The notes under the pieces: model-generated
The model's database searches: none
The model's input: the letters and a program-made list of their open reading frames with translations, nothing else
Told to the model about the DNA's origin: nothing
NCBI GenBank assembly: GCA_047967505.1
Contig: CM106539.1
Source of the DNA: Dipteris shenzhenensis
Taxonomy: Eukaryota; Polypodiophyta; Polypodiopsida; Gleicheniales
DNA: 64,000 bases
Reading direction: 5' to 3' (one strand)
Translations under genes and position numbers: made by a program
Part shown: positions 34,625-45,353 of the stretch, in pieces
How positions within the stretch are numbered: the first letter of the stretch is position 1
How the letters are laid out: each line of letters opens with the position of its first letter

Positions 34625-35541
34625 GGAACCATGAAGAGAAGATCTCACAGATGAAGCATTTGCTAGGAAGAGAGTTTGAAATGACAGACCTCGGACTGAT
34701 GCATTTCTGTTTGGGGATTGAAGTTTGGCAGGAGCCGAAACAGATCTTCATTTCACAGCTGAAGTATGCTGGAGAGATACTGAAGGCATTTAGCATGGCT
34801 GAGTGCAAGACAGTTGGTACCCCTATGGAGGTTGACGCAAAGCTCTCAAACGAGGATTCATCACCACTGGTGGACGAAGTGAAGTACAGAAGGCTTGTGG
34901 GCAGCTTGATTTACCTGTGCAACACACGGCCGGACATCAGTTTTGCGACTGGTGTACTAAGCAGGTTTTCTAATAAGCCCCAGGAGAACCATTGGAGGGC
35001 AGGGATGTGGGTGCTGAAATACATCAAAGGCACACTTGATTATGGCATCACCTATGCCAAGGGCAACATCTTGACCGGATTCTGTGACTCGAATTGGGCA
35101 GGAGACGTGGACAGCAGGAGATCAGTGACAGGGTACTGTTTCTCACTTGGATTTGGAGTTGTGTCATGGGTCAGCAAGAAGCAACCCACAGTTGCTCTTT
35201 CTTCTACCGAGGCCGAGTACAAATCTGCATGCTTTGCTTCTTGCGAGGTAGTGTGGTTGAGGAGGATTTTGGGGGACATGGGTGCAGTGCAGAACAAGCC
35301 TATGCAGTTATCATGTGACAATCAGAGTTGCATGGCGATTGCAAAGAACCCGGTGTTCCATGCTCGCACAAAACACATTGAGATTCAATATCACTTTGTA
35401 CGTGAGCTCATCATGGATGGAGAGGTCGACTTGGTGTACTGTCCGACTACAGAGAATGCTGCGGACATCTTCACAAAGGCTCTTGGAAGAGACTTGCTAG
35501 AGAGGCATCTTCATCGACTTGGCATTGGGCCGAAAAAGTAA
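34625..35541 (+). pseudogene. Copia-B reverse transcriptase end and RNase H
   Basis: The segment resumes in the middle of a copia reverse transcriptase with GNHEEKISQMKHLLGREFEM, the sequence normally found right after YVDDxxITG. It goes on through YAGEILKAFSM, RRLVGSLIYLCNTRPDISFA and the RNase H motifs CDSNWAGDVDSRRSVTGYCF, ALSSTEAEYKSACFA, SCDNQSCMAIAKNPVFHART and KHIEIQYHFVRE, ending RLGIGPKK. The frame is open for about 300 codons. The fingers/palm part with the catalytic YVDD is gone. Confidence 0.9.
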
Positions 35542-35562
35542 GTTCACTTGCGGGTGGACATT

Positions 35563-35571
35563 GAGGGGGGG
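35563..35571 (+). promoter_or_regulatory. Copia-B polypurine tract
   Basis: GAGGGGGGG directly precedes the 3' LTR start at 35572. This is the expected plus-strand priming site. Confidence 0.85.
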
Positions 35572-36304
35572 TGTTAGATATCAATGCTCCACTCTCGTGT
35601 AACTACGCAGGAACCAACGAACTCTACTTGTAAGCCCCCCATATGAGGAGAAGGCATTTGAGTAGCTCGGTTATCCGGTAGGTCCTGGTTTGGACACCAG
35701 ATGGGGGCCATGTGTGGCCTAATGGCTGGACGGCTTCAGATAGAGTTGGCACACCGCCAACTAGGCTACATGCAAGTGCGAGAAGGCATCCCTTGACTGA
35801 CCGCACTGAGGGTAGATGGTGCATTTCCCGGGGTAGCCCACTCTCGGGTTGCGGGGCCCGTTTGGAGCCTCAGATGATCCTGGATGGCTCTGGGCCGAAT
35901 GGAGACCGTAGGTTAGTTGCTCTGTTTTGCGCACCGGTTCTATCGTATGGTTGGTGGCCTATTTCGAGACCGACCCCCAGTCGACCGTTTTGGGCGGACT
36001 GGGTCGGTCACCCAATTGAGCCTAACCGACTATGACTGGTTGGCTATATAAGAGCAAGCCCGTGAAGCCCATTTCATCACTGGCTACAGCAACCTTGATT
36101 CCTTAGCATCTAGCCTCCGTCTTCTACTATTTCCAGCATGCCATCGAAGCTTCTTTCACAGGAGCGCACGGTTGGGAGGCAACGCCATCTATTGTATCAG
36201 TTCTACAGTAATCAAATTTTTGATTCTCCATACTATCTTGTTTTCTCTCTTGCATACGAGATCCTATTATCTGTTGAGCATAGACGTTGTATTATTTTCT
36301 TACA
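35572..36304 (+). repeat. Copia-B 3' LTR
   Basis: 733 bp, TGTTAGATATCAATG to TTGTATTATTTTCTTACA. It differs from the 5' LTR by scattered substitutions and small insertions, for example GTTGTATTATT against GTATTATT near its end. Confidence 0.95.
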
Positions 36305-36309
36305 CTTCT
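36305..36309. repeat. Target-site duplication, right copy (CTTCT)
   Basis: Matches 31554-31558 exactly. Confidence 0.95.
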
Positions 36310-36584
36310 CTCCTCACAGTTGGATTATGTGGATATGGAGATGCCACTACCAATGCCGGATCCAATTGTTCTTGATGAATCTAGTGAGAAGATGAAGATC
36401 ACAATATGAGCCAAGAGGAAGATGCACATAATGACATCGTACGGGAGGAAGATGGAGATCACAATATTGTATGAAAATTTAAAAAATTTTGTCATTGGAA
36501 AAAACTAACTTTTAAGTCCTATATGAGTAAAAAAGCTCTCTATAAAACGTCACTATAAAAAAGTATCTCAGTGTTGCTATTACA

Positions 36585-36665
36585 ATTCTGATAAATGTCG
36601 CTATATAGTGACTTTAAAAATCGTCGCTATATAGCGACGTTTGCCTAAAGTCACTATATAGCAAT
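36585..36665. repeat. CACTA-1 subterminal palindromic repeats
   Basis: Three units of GTCGCTATATAGCGAC or diverged forms (GTCGCTATATAGTGAC, GTCACTATATAGCAAT) lie within 165 bp of the terminus. The middle one is an 18-bp perfect palindrome, CGTCGCTATATAGCGACG (36622-36639). In CACTA elements such subterminal repeats bind the element's own regulator or transposase. Confidence 0.8.
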
Positions 36666-36728
36666 GCTTTACGAGACGCGCTTCCCATACCGACGATTAG
36701 CGCCCCGCGTGCGCTAAATGTCGCAATA

Positions 36729-36747
36729 GGATCCGTGTGTAGTAGTG
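36729..36747 (-). repeat. CACTA-1 terminal inverted repeat (right end)
   Basis: The minus strand reads CACTACTACACACGGATCC. It matches the CACTA-2 terminus at 41880-41898 with one mismatch. AATACC follows outside the element. Confidence 0.9.
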
Positions 36748-36960
36748 AATACCTTTCACCTTTGGAATTTTCTCCAAGAGCGTAACTCGGGTGCATGTCA
36801 AGCAACATGCTACAATGTTGTCTTTTGAAAAATTTCCTTCTTTACAGATACTCCATACAGGTTCATGGAGTGTCGAGTTGATTCCGACGACACTGAGCAT
36901 GCCACTCACCTTCATACAAAATGTTGACGAAGCAAATTATCAATAGAATCAGATAAATCC
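36748..36960 (-). other. Possible exon fragment next to CACTA-1
   Basis: A minus-strand frame from 36915 reads VSGMLSVVGINSTLHEPVWS and LLEKIPKVKGI before entering CACTA-1. Just upstream, GAAGGTGAGTGG near 36910 could be a splice donor. It may be a piece of the RPA-like gene to the right. The evidence is weak. Confidence 0.25.
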
Positions 36961-37420
36961 ACTAATTTTCACAAACGCTATGGGGCATTAGAGCGTACTT
37001 TATTGCCATAACCTATTTGTTGAATGTGCCGGTGGAACACATGAGCCAGCCTTGTAGATATAGATGGAATTCGAGCTATGACTAGAATGGTCTAATCTAA
37101 CATGTTTAGTGGGATGGGCTGGCTGTTCTTCTTGACGCCAACATTTCTCAGTATAAAGTGACAGATTCCGGCAGCTTTAAATCTTTTAGCAATCTTCACA
37201 TAGTCGGAATGTTTGTTGCTCCAAAATGTCAGCTACTTCAAACAAGGAAAAGTCAAAATAGGTTTTGCAAGGATAAAAGAGAGGTTAAGATGTACAAATA
37301 AAAGAGACTCGGCTAAGATGTACAGTATGCATAATGGTTGGAGGAGTGGTAATTGTAGTAAGCAAATACCGTTATCAAGTCCTTCGCATCCTCACCGTCG
37401 CCAACAATCAGCTCATCCAT

Positions 37421-38142
37421 CTACTGGATTGAACTGCCAAGCTTGATGACCGTAACTGCAACTGTTGCCAAGGGGAGATAATTTACTTGGCCTTTATTGA
37501 TGAGCTCCTTACATTCTTCCTTGTACTTGCAAATGGTCGTTGTCAGAATGAACATTGGATTAACTATAAATGGCTCACACCGTTTGATCCTGGTGGAAGG
37601 ATCGAAAACCAACGTGAAGTCAGCTATCCCTCCGTCATTCTGAGTATTTCTATTGCATACAGAATAGTTGGTTATTCTGATACAATCACCAACATTAAGG
37701 GTTTTGACGAAATCCACATAGTAGACCTTGTCTATTGCGAGGGTGATGCAACCATTTCCCTCTCTGTGAGTAAGATCTAGCTTTAAGCTTTTGGGGTAGC
37801 CGACGTTCTGTAAAGTCCAGGTGCCGTACTTGTTAAGAACTCTCCCTTTAAATATTCCATTTCTAACAAATAAGTCTATTTCATCAATTGATAGAGGCTT
37901 ATCAATCAGAGAATACTCAGTGTCTGTACTTGCTTGGTCCGATGATTCTAAGGATAAGATATTGGGAGATCTCTCATCCTTTGGGGCCTCTAACTTCATT
38001 CTCTTATCGTCTCTCCCATCAACATTCGGAAAGTAGCGCTTCACGGAACATTTATCAATGGTTACGATAGCACTAATGGATGATTCTACATCAGTATCAT
38101 AGCCACTAGCGCCTTCACCTTGAATGAAAGAGTTGCTTATCT
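37421..38142 (-). CDS. RPA70-like OB-fold protein, main exon (gene or remnant)
   Basis: The minus-strand frame is open for about 240 codons from a splice acceptor (TTTTTTACAG, 38143-38152) to a TAG at 37421-37423. The first ~90 residues are acidic and Ser-rich. From about residue 105 the sequence resembles the ssDNA-binding OB fold of replication protein A large subunit: NKYGTWTLQNVGYPKSLKLD, GNGCITLAIDKVYYVDFVKT, LNVGDCIRITNYSVCNR, and IADFTLVFDPSTRIKRCEPF. Next is LPLATVAVTVIKLGSS, placed like the start of a second OB fold. The same frame continues after the TAG with MDELIVGDGEDAKDLITVFA, so the TAG is either a nonsense mutation or skipped by a donor (CCA|GTAGAT). RPA protects single-stranded DNA in replication and repair; it is also captured by some transposons. 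Confidence 0.55.
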
Positions 38143-38567
38143 CTGTAAAAAACAAGCATTGTATAAACCATTCATCACGAAAGCACTACTTCTACATGCA
38201 ATCTTAAAATTGAGATTTAAAAGTACTTCTGACAGTAGCACTTAAAAAGATAAAATTGAAAGATAAAAGGAAATTTTCAGCATATAGTTTTGAAGCCTCT
38301 TCCAACATAAGATGGTAATAGGAAATAAATATTAAGATATTCTAGAATTATTATGTCGACACGTTCTTGTAACAAAGCTTAGATTTTATTACTTTCAGTG
38401 CTATGTACAACATGTGTAATGTGTACCACTTACCTCGAAAGTGATATGTATAAACTATGCCACTTATCTTGAAAGTGATATGTACAACAATATGTCTACA
38501 ATGTACTACTTACCTTGAAAGTGCTAGTCGTACAAGTGCATGTGTGTACTTATAAACTCCAAAAAAC

Positions 38568-38720
38568 CTAATGCCCTTGCGGTTTCATAGTACCAGGGAT
38601 TCTCGTAGTCTTGTTCTTGGTTTTCTTATAGTTGACAACCTTTCTCTTCTGTGCCTTCTTCCTAGTGTTGATGGATCTCAAGTTTGAAGACCCATCGGAA
38701 GATGTGGTCTCTGGAGACAT
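38568..38720 (-). CDS. Possible first exon of the RPA-like gene
   Basis: A short minus-strand frame starts MSPETTSSDGSSNLRSINTR and contains the basic, nuclear-localisation-like stretch KKAQKRKVVNYKKTKNK. It lies 425 bp upstream of the main exon's acceptor on the same strand. It may end at an internal donor rather than at its stop. Linking it to the main exon is inference. Confidence 0.3.
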   Translation of the reverse strand: MSPETTSSDGSSNLRSINTRKKAQKRKVVNYKKTKNKTTRIPGTMKPQGH

Positions 38721-39378
38721 CGTTGGAAGGGACTGGTAAAAAGTGATGCTTTGTGTTCACCTCCTAAGTTCTTAAGATGATGTATGGACAGTGCAGTACT
38801 TTGTCAACGCAACCATAAAGCTTGAGTAAAAGTAACTGCATGACAGTACAAAATATTATCAAATCATACATGAAATACCCGCATAGTTTAAGCGAAGAAG
38901 CCATCCTATGCAGACTTCATTTATTATATGAAATTTAAGAATAAGAAAGCATGATTTACCATTTAGAACAAGTACCAATGAGCAATGTACAATAATTCAA
39001 CATTGGGGTGAACAAAAGTAGGTATGTATGCATTCGTAATATACGAGCTAACAACTGATGAATCTAAAATATAAAACACGTGTTATAATCTAGCGTTGAA
39101 AAAAAATTCTTCGCAAAACCTGCTGATAAATTACATTCGCTATCTTTGGTATGTCTTGCAACTGCTTCAGGTAAGAAAGGAGGGTACAAGCATGTACACC
39201 AGCAGTTGCTCGCTGCTAAAGCCACCCCAAAAACATAAAAACCTAATTGGAACAAATATCTTTTATATTATTTTGAAAGACACTCTTTACATCTAAGTTG
39301 TGAATGCTAGTTTGTATACCTCTATTCTAAAAGCCACTCTCTACGTTCACATATAGTTGGGCTATAAAAATTTTAGGG
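38721..39378. other. AT-rich stretch, no gene seen
   Basis: No coding motifs on either strand. If 38568-38720 is a first exon, its promoter would lie here. Confidence 0.5.
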
Positions 39379-39599
39379 ATGTAAGAGCCTAACATAGAAT
39401 CTCTATAAGATAATTATAAGTAAACGGCCATACGTTCATGGGGTTAAATCAACAGCTTGCATCTAAGCCTTTACATTTCATTAATCTACAAGGGTCACAC
39501 AAGAAAGAAAAATCCCATCCAATGCAAGGACTTGTTCTTGTATATGTAGAATGTGTTGGAGCTTATATAGCTTGCCCTAGAACTTAAACCAGGTCTCAC

Positions 39600-39613
39600 C
39601 TATATATATATAT
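39600..39613 (+). promoter_or_regulatory. Candidate TATA box in copia-C LTR
   Basis: A run of TA dinucleotides (TATATATATATATG) lies about 90 bp before the LTR end at 39691. Confidence 0.5.
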
Positions 39614-39691
39614 GTAACTAGTGATCAATATGAATCAGTCTTTGGGAGTCTATTTGGTGTGTCTATCATCTCTTCTTCTTCTCTCTCAACA

Positions 39692-39703
39692 TGTTATCAG
39701 AGC
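39692..39703 (+). promoter_or_regulatory. Copia-C primer binding site
   Basis: TGTTATCAGAGC directly follows the LTR end CTCTCAACA. It differs by one base from the standard tRNA-Met site TGGTATCAGAGC. Confidence 0.85.
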
Positions 39704-40279
39704 TAGAAAGGTTTTGCTATTTGTATGATCACTGTAATGAAGAAAGACAGGAAGTATTAGTTGTTGATTTGATTACATAGTGCTTTCAGTATCTCATCGC
39801 TTGTTTTCTCTTGTCGATTTTGACATGTCTAACTTGATGTGGTTTTTTGGAGGTCTTTTGGTGCAAATTTGAGAAAGTTATCAGTAGCAAAAGGATCATA
39901 TATTATTTGTAGAGCGTAGCTCTCATCGTTCTCTTCATTTTGAGCACTTAAACACCCTAATCGGACTTTGGAGCAAAAAGTTACGTCAGTTTTCCTGACG
40001 ACTACTTTTTTCTTGGTTTCGTCAGTATTGGTTTTGTGATCAGCACGATCGTAGTCCTTGTTGCCAAAAATACCTCCGTTTCGTGATCGACAAGTTTTGC
40101 TTTTCTCCAAAAATATCGTGGTTTCGTGATCAACAAGCTCAAAGCGCTTTCTCGGCATGCATGCTATTTCTAGTATACTCCCGTCTCACGTTCTATCCTT
40201 TTTTTGGGGTATCTCGAGTTCTATAGTTTCAGAGCAACCATTGTATTCTTGATCATTGATGTGAGCTCTGACAAACATA

Positions 40280-41300
40280 TTCTCCCGAAATATGATGGCA
40301 ACGTCTATTATCATCAATGGCTTTCCTTTTGGCCAACGATCTGTTCCTTTGTTTCAAGGACACGGTTTTCCTGGTTGGAAAGTGAAGATGTTATTAATAC
40401 TCGAAGGTGATAATCTTTCACTCTCTTTGAGCAATGGAGATCTAACTCTGCTGATTGGCGTTCTCATGATAAAGTAGCTCGTCGGTATATTTTATCCGCT
40501 CTACATGATTCTCTTATGCTGGATGTATTTGCCCTTCCTTCTTCTCATGCAATATGGGAATATCTTGTTTCTACTTTTGAGAAGAAATTTGTCACAGAGA
40601 TTCTTTATCTTCGTAATCTTTTGAGCACTCCGTACAAAGTTGCAGCTCCTATGACAACTCATATTGACTCATTCAAGAATATCGTCAATCGATTTGCTGC
40701 TGCTGGTGTACTTGTTCCACGAAATCAATTGGTGACCTATCTTCTCGACACAGTCCAGGATTCATTATATGATAATATTGTTACCATCCTTTTGAACAAA
40801 TATGAGATTGATTTTGATCAAACATGTATTTCTTTGATTGAGTACGCTCAACGACATGAGCATCGTAAAGACCCTCATGCATCTTTCATGATAACAACGG
40901 ATGCTGTAGATTCAGAGACAGTAGCTTGGGTTGCTCGCAAGCGTCCTTTCTCTAAATATGGACGTGGTGGTCATCCGTATAGAGGTGGCAATTCTTCTTG
41001 TCTCAAATATCCTGAGAAACATTGTTCTTACTGTGATAAGCATGGTCATGTCATCTCTAATTGGAGTCTAATTGTTGGGCTTGGCAATATGATGAGGAAC
41101 ATGATGTTACCACTAAGCAACCCCGCTTATCTAATAATTCTCCTTGCGAATATTGTGGCGGAAATCATCCATCCTTTCAGTGTTACAAGAGGTGTTATGA
41201 TCGGGAACATACTCAAGCATATGCTGCTCAACAACAAGATGCCCATACGTATCAAGAAGCAAATCATATCTGTTCTGATGTCTCTCCAGAAAGGATACTT
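40280..41300 (+). pseudogene. Copia-C gag
   Basis: The frame from about 40450 is the UBN2-type gag: LMLDVFALPSSHAIWEYLVS, TFEKKFVTEILYLRNLLSTP, NRFAAAGVLVPRNQLVTYLL and ISLIEYAQRHEHRKDPHASF. A first knuckle reads CSYCDKHGHVISNW, with the last Cys replaced by Trp. After a frameshift near 41065 a second one reads CEYCGGNHPSFQC. The N-terminal segment (40280-40450) is out of frame with the rest. Confidence 0.8.
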
Positions 41301-41879
41301 CATGTTTGAGATGGTTCCACTTTTATTGTTGATTCTGGTGCTACAGGTAATATGACATATCAATCTCAATGGTTACATGATTATCATGCTCTTTCTCACA
41401 AGAAATTGGTTTATCTTGCTGATGACACTACTTGTCAAGTCATGGGTGTTGGTGATTTATATCTTGGCACTTTTTCTTCAACAAGAGTCTTGCGAGGCGT
41501 TCTCCATGTTCTAGATCTTCAAAGAAATCTTCTTTTTGTTGCACAACTTTTTGATCTTGGTCTCTTTATTGACACATAGTGTCGGATTGAAAAAGATGGA
41601 CATACCATAGTAGTTGCTCCTCGGAATGGTAACCTCTTTCAACTTTCCTTAAATGATGATATTGCTAATGTGGTTACAGCCCCTAGTGATCTGGATTGCA
41701 AGCTATGGCATCATCATTTTGTTCATTCAGATTTTGCCAAGCTACTTGCTATAAATCGTCATGATCTTGTGGATGGTATGAATCTCCCAGCTCGTCCTCA
41801 CATGGGCCTCTGTGAATATTGCACTCTTGGCAAGCATCATCGAAAACCCTTTCATGCATCTACTTCAACTCATTCATAT
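41301..41879 (+). pseudogene. Copia-C protease and pre-integrase, cut by CACTA-2
   Basis: STFIVDSGATGNMTYQSQWL carries the protease active site, followed by LYLGTFSSTRVLRGVLHVLD. After a stop at 41577-41579 the frame continues to KLWHHHFVHSDFAKLLAINR and CEYCTLGKHHRKPFHAST, the GAG-pre-integrase zinc region. It is interrupted at the CACTA terminus at 41880. Confidence 0.85.
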
Positions 41880-41898
41880 CACTACTACACATGGATCC
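41880..41898 (+). repeat. CACTA-2 terminal inverted repeat (only end present)
   Basis: CACTACTACACATGGATCC. It is the counterpart of the CACTA-1 end at 36729-36747 on the opposite strand. Confidence 0.9.
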
Positions 41899-41975
41899 TA
41901 TTGCAACGTTTACGTACCAACGTTTAGCGCCCGCTTAGCGTTAATCATCGGTATGAAAAGCGGGTTTCCTAAATC

Positions 41976-42018
41976 GTCGCTATATAGCGACTATTGCTAA
42001 AAGTCGCTATATAGCGAC
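41976..42018. repeat. CACTA-2 subterminal palindromes
   Basis: Two perfect copies of the 16-bp palindrome GTCGCTATATAGCGAC, at 41976-41991 and 42003-42018. These are the same units as in CACTA-1. Confidence 0.9.
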
Positions 42019-42696
42019 ACTGATACAAAATATTATAGGGACGTTTTTACAAAGAGGTTTTTTTTTTTTTATAGGCCTTAAAAGTTAGTTTTTTCCAATG
42101 ACAATTTTTTTTAAATTTTCATACACGTTTGAGCTCATAGAGAATAAAAAAATGAGAGCATGTACATCAAGCCTTTGAAGCTCATATATTCATGTCCAAG
42201 TTTGAGATGAGAAAAATCAAATAAGAGCATTTACATCAACTATTTCATCTTGAGCCAAGTCTAAGGTGCCAAGCAAGTCTATTTCCAACTCTATACCGAG
42301 TTGATCTCCTATATCATCATCGTACTCTAGCATCGTACATTCACCTAAAAGTATTTAATCATCTTCTTCAATAAAGCTTAAGTGTGGTGATTGATCTTGA
42401 TGATTGTTGTCTTCTTCGTCAATATCGTGATCTACATCTTCTTTGCTAGATTCATCAATTGGATCCGGCATTGGTAGTGGCATCTCCATATCCACATCTC
42501 AATCTTCAAAAATTTGCTTACTTCGTGGTGCAACTTGGATCATGTACCACCATCTTGGATCACAACGATCCGGATGAAAAACCACCTATATTGAAGATGG
42601 GTGCCAAATGTCGTCAATTATATATATGAAATTATGCTCAAGTACATGTATCAATGGACTTTAAAAATGAAAGCTTCGACTAATTAAATCATTAGT

Positions 42697-43097
42697 ATGC
42701 ACCTGCTCACAGTGCTCAGGAAGAACAAAAGTATCACTTTCATCGGTCCAATGTTTGGTGGAGTCTATTGCAAAGAGACCACTACTATCTTTTCTCACTG
42801 TCGCATGGGGACCGTTGTAAGTAGTTCATTTTACATCAAGAATGAAAATAGTAAATCGTCTGAAATCAATTTCATAGATGTCACGTATGGTTCCACAATA
42901 ATCCAACTGTGAGGAGAGAAGATTGGTATCTGAAGCACTTGCTCGGCTATCTTGTGTGAAGTTAGCCATGACTCCACAATATCATACGTGACTCTCTTTG
43001 AATCGATGCGTTCCATGCGAAAATGTCGTCCATATGACCATAATGCACTGTACTTTTTGTCCTGTAAAAGAGCATCATTAAAACAATGAAGATGCAT
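42697..43097 (-). pseudogene. CACTA-2 transposase, DUF4216 region
   Basis: The minus-strand frame from 43097 contains NDALLQDKKYSALWSYGRHF and TSHKIAEQVLQIPIF. Its continuation in another frame, matching the CACTA-3 end, holds the DUF4216-like KDSSGLFAIDST and HCEQVHTND. DUF4216 sits at the C-terminus of TNP2-type CACTA proteins. Frames are shifted relative to CACTA-3 near 42980 and 42900. Confidence 0.7.
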
Positions 43098-43127
43098 CTA
43101 TTTTATAGCATATATTGCCACAAATAA

Positions 43128-43796
43128 TTACTTAATTACGTCAAGAGGTAAGAAACTTACATGCACCATACATCCAGATGATAACTCTCGCTCGCGCTCG
43201 TTTATTGTCTCTCCATCACGTTCGGCTTTACGTAGAGCTAGTTGTAGCCAATCAAGTGACATGTGAGTAGGGAGAAGAGCCAGATCTCGTGGATATGGTT
43301 GTGATCGCCTGTACATTACTCTGAATCTCGTCCTTGCATTTATTCTTTCTGCTTTGGCCACTTCATATCTCTCAATCCACTTCTACATCTCAGGGCTATT
43401 GAGGATACAAAACTTATTGAATTTCTCCATTTGCTCTTCGCTCATCTTTCTTTCAATCCCTTTTCCTTGGGGAACCTCGCCAACGATGCGATCATCATCC
43501 TTGTTGTGCCAAGCTTGCGGCATATCAGGATCTGTGGATGCAAGAAACTCTGTGATATATACTAATGACTCTTGCACAAGCCATCCCTCTGCCATGCTTG
43601 CTTCCGGTCTTGCTCTTTGTCTTACAAACCCCTTTAAAGTTTTCATAAACCGCTCAAGAAAAAACATCCATCGACTATGAACGGTACCTGCTATAGCCAC
43701 CTCATCAACTATGTGCACAAGCAAGTGGACTTGAGTTGTCATAATGCTTGAGGGAAAGTGCTTCTCAAGCAAGCATACGGCTTCGATGGATTCCAC
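43128..43796 (-). pseudogene. CACTA-2 transposase, DUF4218 region
   Basis: Two adjacent frames, 43796-43383 and 43361-43128, correspond to the continuous 182-codon frame in CACTA-3. They contain ESIEAVCLLEKHFPSSIMTT, VHIVDEVAIAGTVHSRWMFF, PDMPQAWHNKDDDRIVGE and MSLDWLQLALRKAERDGETI. A stop codon near 43385 separates them. Confidence 0.8.
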
Positions 43797-44112
43797 CCTA
43801 GCCTTCTCGATGCTCGATATAGAGATCTCTTTTTGAGATATCCACCTATTTCACATGTCCATGCATATGTAAGATATTTGAGATATCCACCTATTTCACA
43901 TGTCCATGAAGAAAATACATAATGCGATTTGATAGTAAGCATACCTCACAATACCACAGATCTTGAATATAGCATTTCTAACATCTTCTTGTAAGCACCC
44001 TTTTATTGTAATTGGGAGGATGAACTATTAAAGCAACAATGAAGTCATGTCAACAATATAACATAATAATAATTACGCTAACACATCACGATTATCGGTA
44101 CACTAATTCTAC

Positions 44113-45293
44113 TTAGAATACCTGTAAGACCTTGTGCCAATCATGGGACTTGAGGCCACTAAGCTTATTGTCCTTTGAAAATGCTCCTTTTAAGCAACGC
44201 ATGTACCCTGTCAGTGTTTGAAAAGAGGCAATGTCTGCCTCGACCGCTGCCTCCTCCCTCGTAGAGAGGATCCACGTTGCTTTCGGGAGGACAACTTTTC
44301 CCGAAGCATGTACTTGGGGCCACAAACGAGGCATCCTATTCATAGCACGCAAGTCTTCTCGCACTCCTCTCGAGTCCTTAGAACCAACCAAGTGTGCCCA
44401 AATAGTAGCCCCCACATTCTTGAAGATATGCAGGGGATCCAAGAAATGATTAATTTGTAACTGACCCCAATAAGGAAGCTCGTGAAAGATCGATAGCCTC
44501 TTCATACTAGGAGGAGGTTCCTCTCCATTCGCCCTCCAAGCTTAAATCCAATCACTTGCCTTCAAATATGATGGTGGTGGATCAAGCTGACCTCCACGTG
44601 CGACATGGTCGAGCGGAAGGTATCGAGCATGACCTTCATAAACATTTTTCCTCATATGTTTGGAGTAGCGTGCAAGCGATTTCAGAGCCCGTCCACAAAT
44701 AGGACAAGCATGGTACCCACTTGTAACAAGTCCTGCACGTGTGCATGAATGTGTTAGTACAAGACATGCGTGCAAAAGAGAGTAAAAAAAGTATAAAGAC
44801 ACAACCACGTACCTGCGCACTCTCCATATCCTGGGTAGTCATGCATGGTCCACATCAAGATACCCCTGACCAAAATATCATTGGTATGTCTAGGAGCTCT
44901 GGAAATATCAAAGACCTACACTCCTCTCCATAATATCTGTAACTCCTCTATCAAAGGTGCCATGTACACGTCCATGTTTTTTGCCTTGTACTTTCCTGGC
45001 ATAAGTAGTGCAAGCATGAGGTGTCCCTTTTTTATTGTTAGCCATGGTGGGATATTGTAATTCACCACGACTATGGGCCATGTCGACCAAGATGTCGAGC
45101 GTAACCCAAAAGGATTCATGCCGTCCATGGCTAGCCCAAGACGTAACTTGCGTGGCTCCCTCGTAAAGTCCGGCCACTGATTATCTATGTGCTTCCAAGC
45201 TACACAATCTGCGAGAATCCTCAATGTGTGATCAGTGGACCGATGAGATGCATGCCATGTCATCAACTCCGCTATAGATTTGCATCGGAACAT
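44113..45293 (-). pseudogene. CACTA-2 transposase, catalytic region (Transposase_21)
   Basis: Read right to left, RLGLAMDGMNPFG carries the first catalytic Asp of the TNP2 fold and NMDVYMAPLIEELQ the second conserved Asp (45293-44916). Next comes HACPICGRALKSLARYSKHM with EGHARYLPLDH (44820-44542), and then LPYWGQLQINHFLDPLHIFK with SKDSRGVREDLRAMNRM and LSGLKSHDWHKVLQ (44505-44113). An intron or indel separates the pieces near 44870. Overall order matches En/Spm-type transposases. Confidence 0.85.
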
Positions 45294-45353
45294 GTGTTGT
45301 ATTCTTGCAATGATGGGAAAGTGTCTTAAGACCTTTACCGGTATCCACTCACC

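Larger units (their letters stand above)
31559..36304 (+). mobile_element. Copia-B, Ty1/copia element with both LTRs, reverse transcriptase core deleted
   Basis: Two direct LTRs (31559-32287 and 35572-36304) begin TGTTAGAT and end TTCTTACA. They flank a primer site, gag, protease, integrase, RNase H and a polypurine tract. The 5-bp target duplication CTTCT (31554-31558 and 36305-36309) is perfect. Removing the element rejoins CAATCTTCT-CTCCTCA, which matches the uninterrupted CACTA-3 sequence near 63740. The LTRs look about 95% identical by eye, so the insertion is not recent. Confidence 0.95.
30547..36747 (+). mobile_element. CACTA-1, left-truncated CACTA transposon split by copia-B
   Basis: From ATCGCATTGATTGC at 30547 the sequence matches CACTA-3 (from 62725) almost base for base up to 31558. 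Copia-B then intervenes and the element resumes at 36305. It ends at 36747 with an inverted CACTA terminus (plus strand GGATCCGTGTGTAGTAGTG). Relative to CACTA-2 and CACTA-3 the 5' transposase half is missing and there is an internal deletion after TTGGATTAT near 36328, removing the DUF4216-coding end. No left terminal repeat exists. Confidence 0.85.

Noticed and set aside
36614-36915. Frames on the minus strand crossing the CACTA-1 end
   Set aside because: They cross the element boundary, so the part inside CACTA-1 is not part of any gene; only the outer part is kept as a weak exon candidate.
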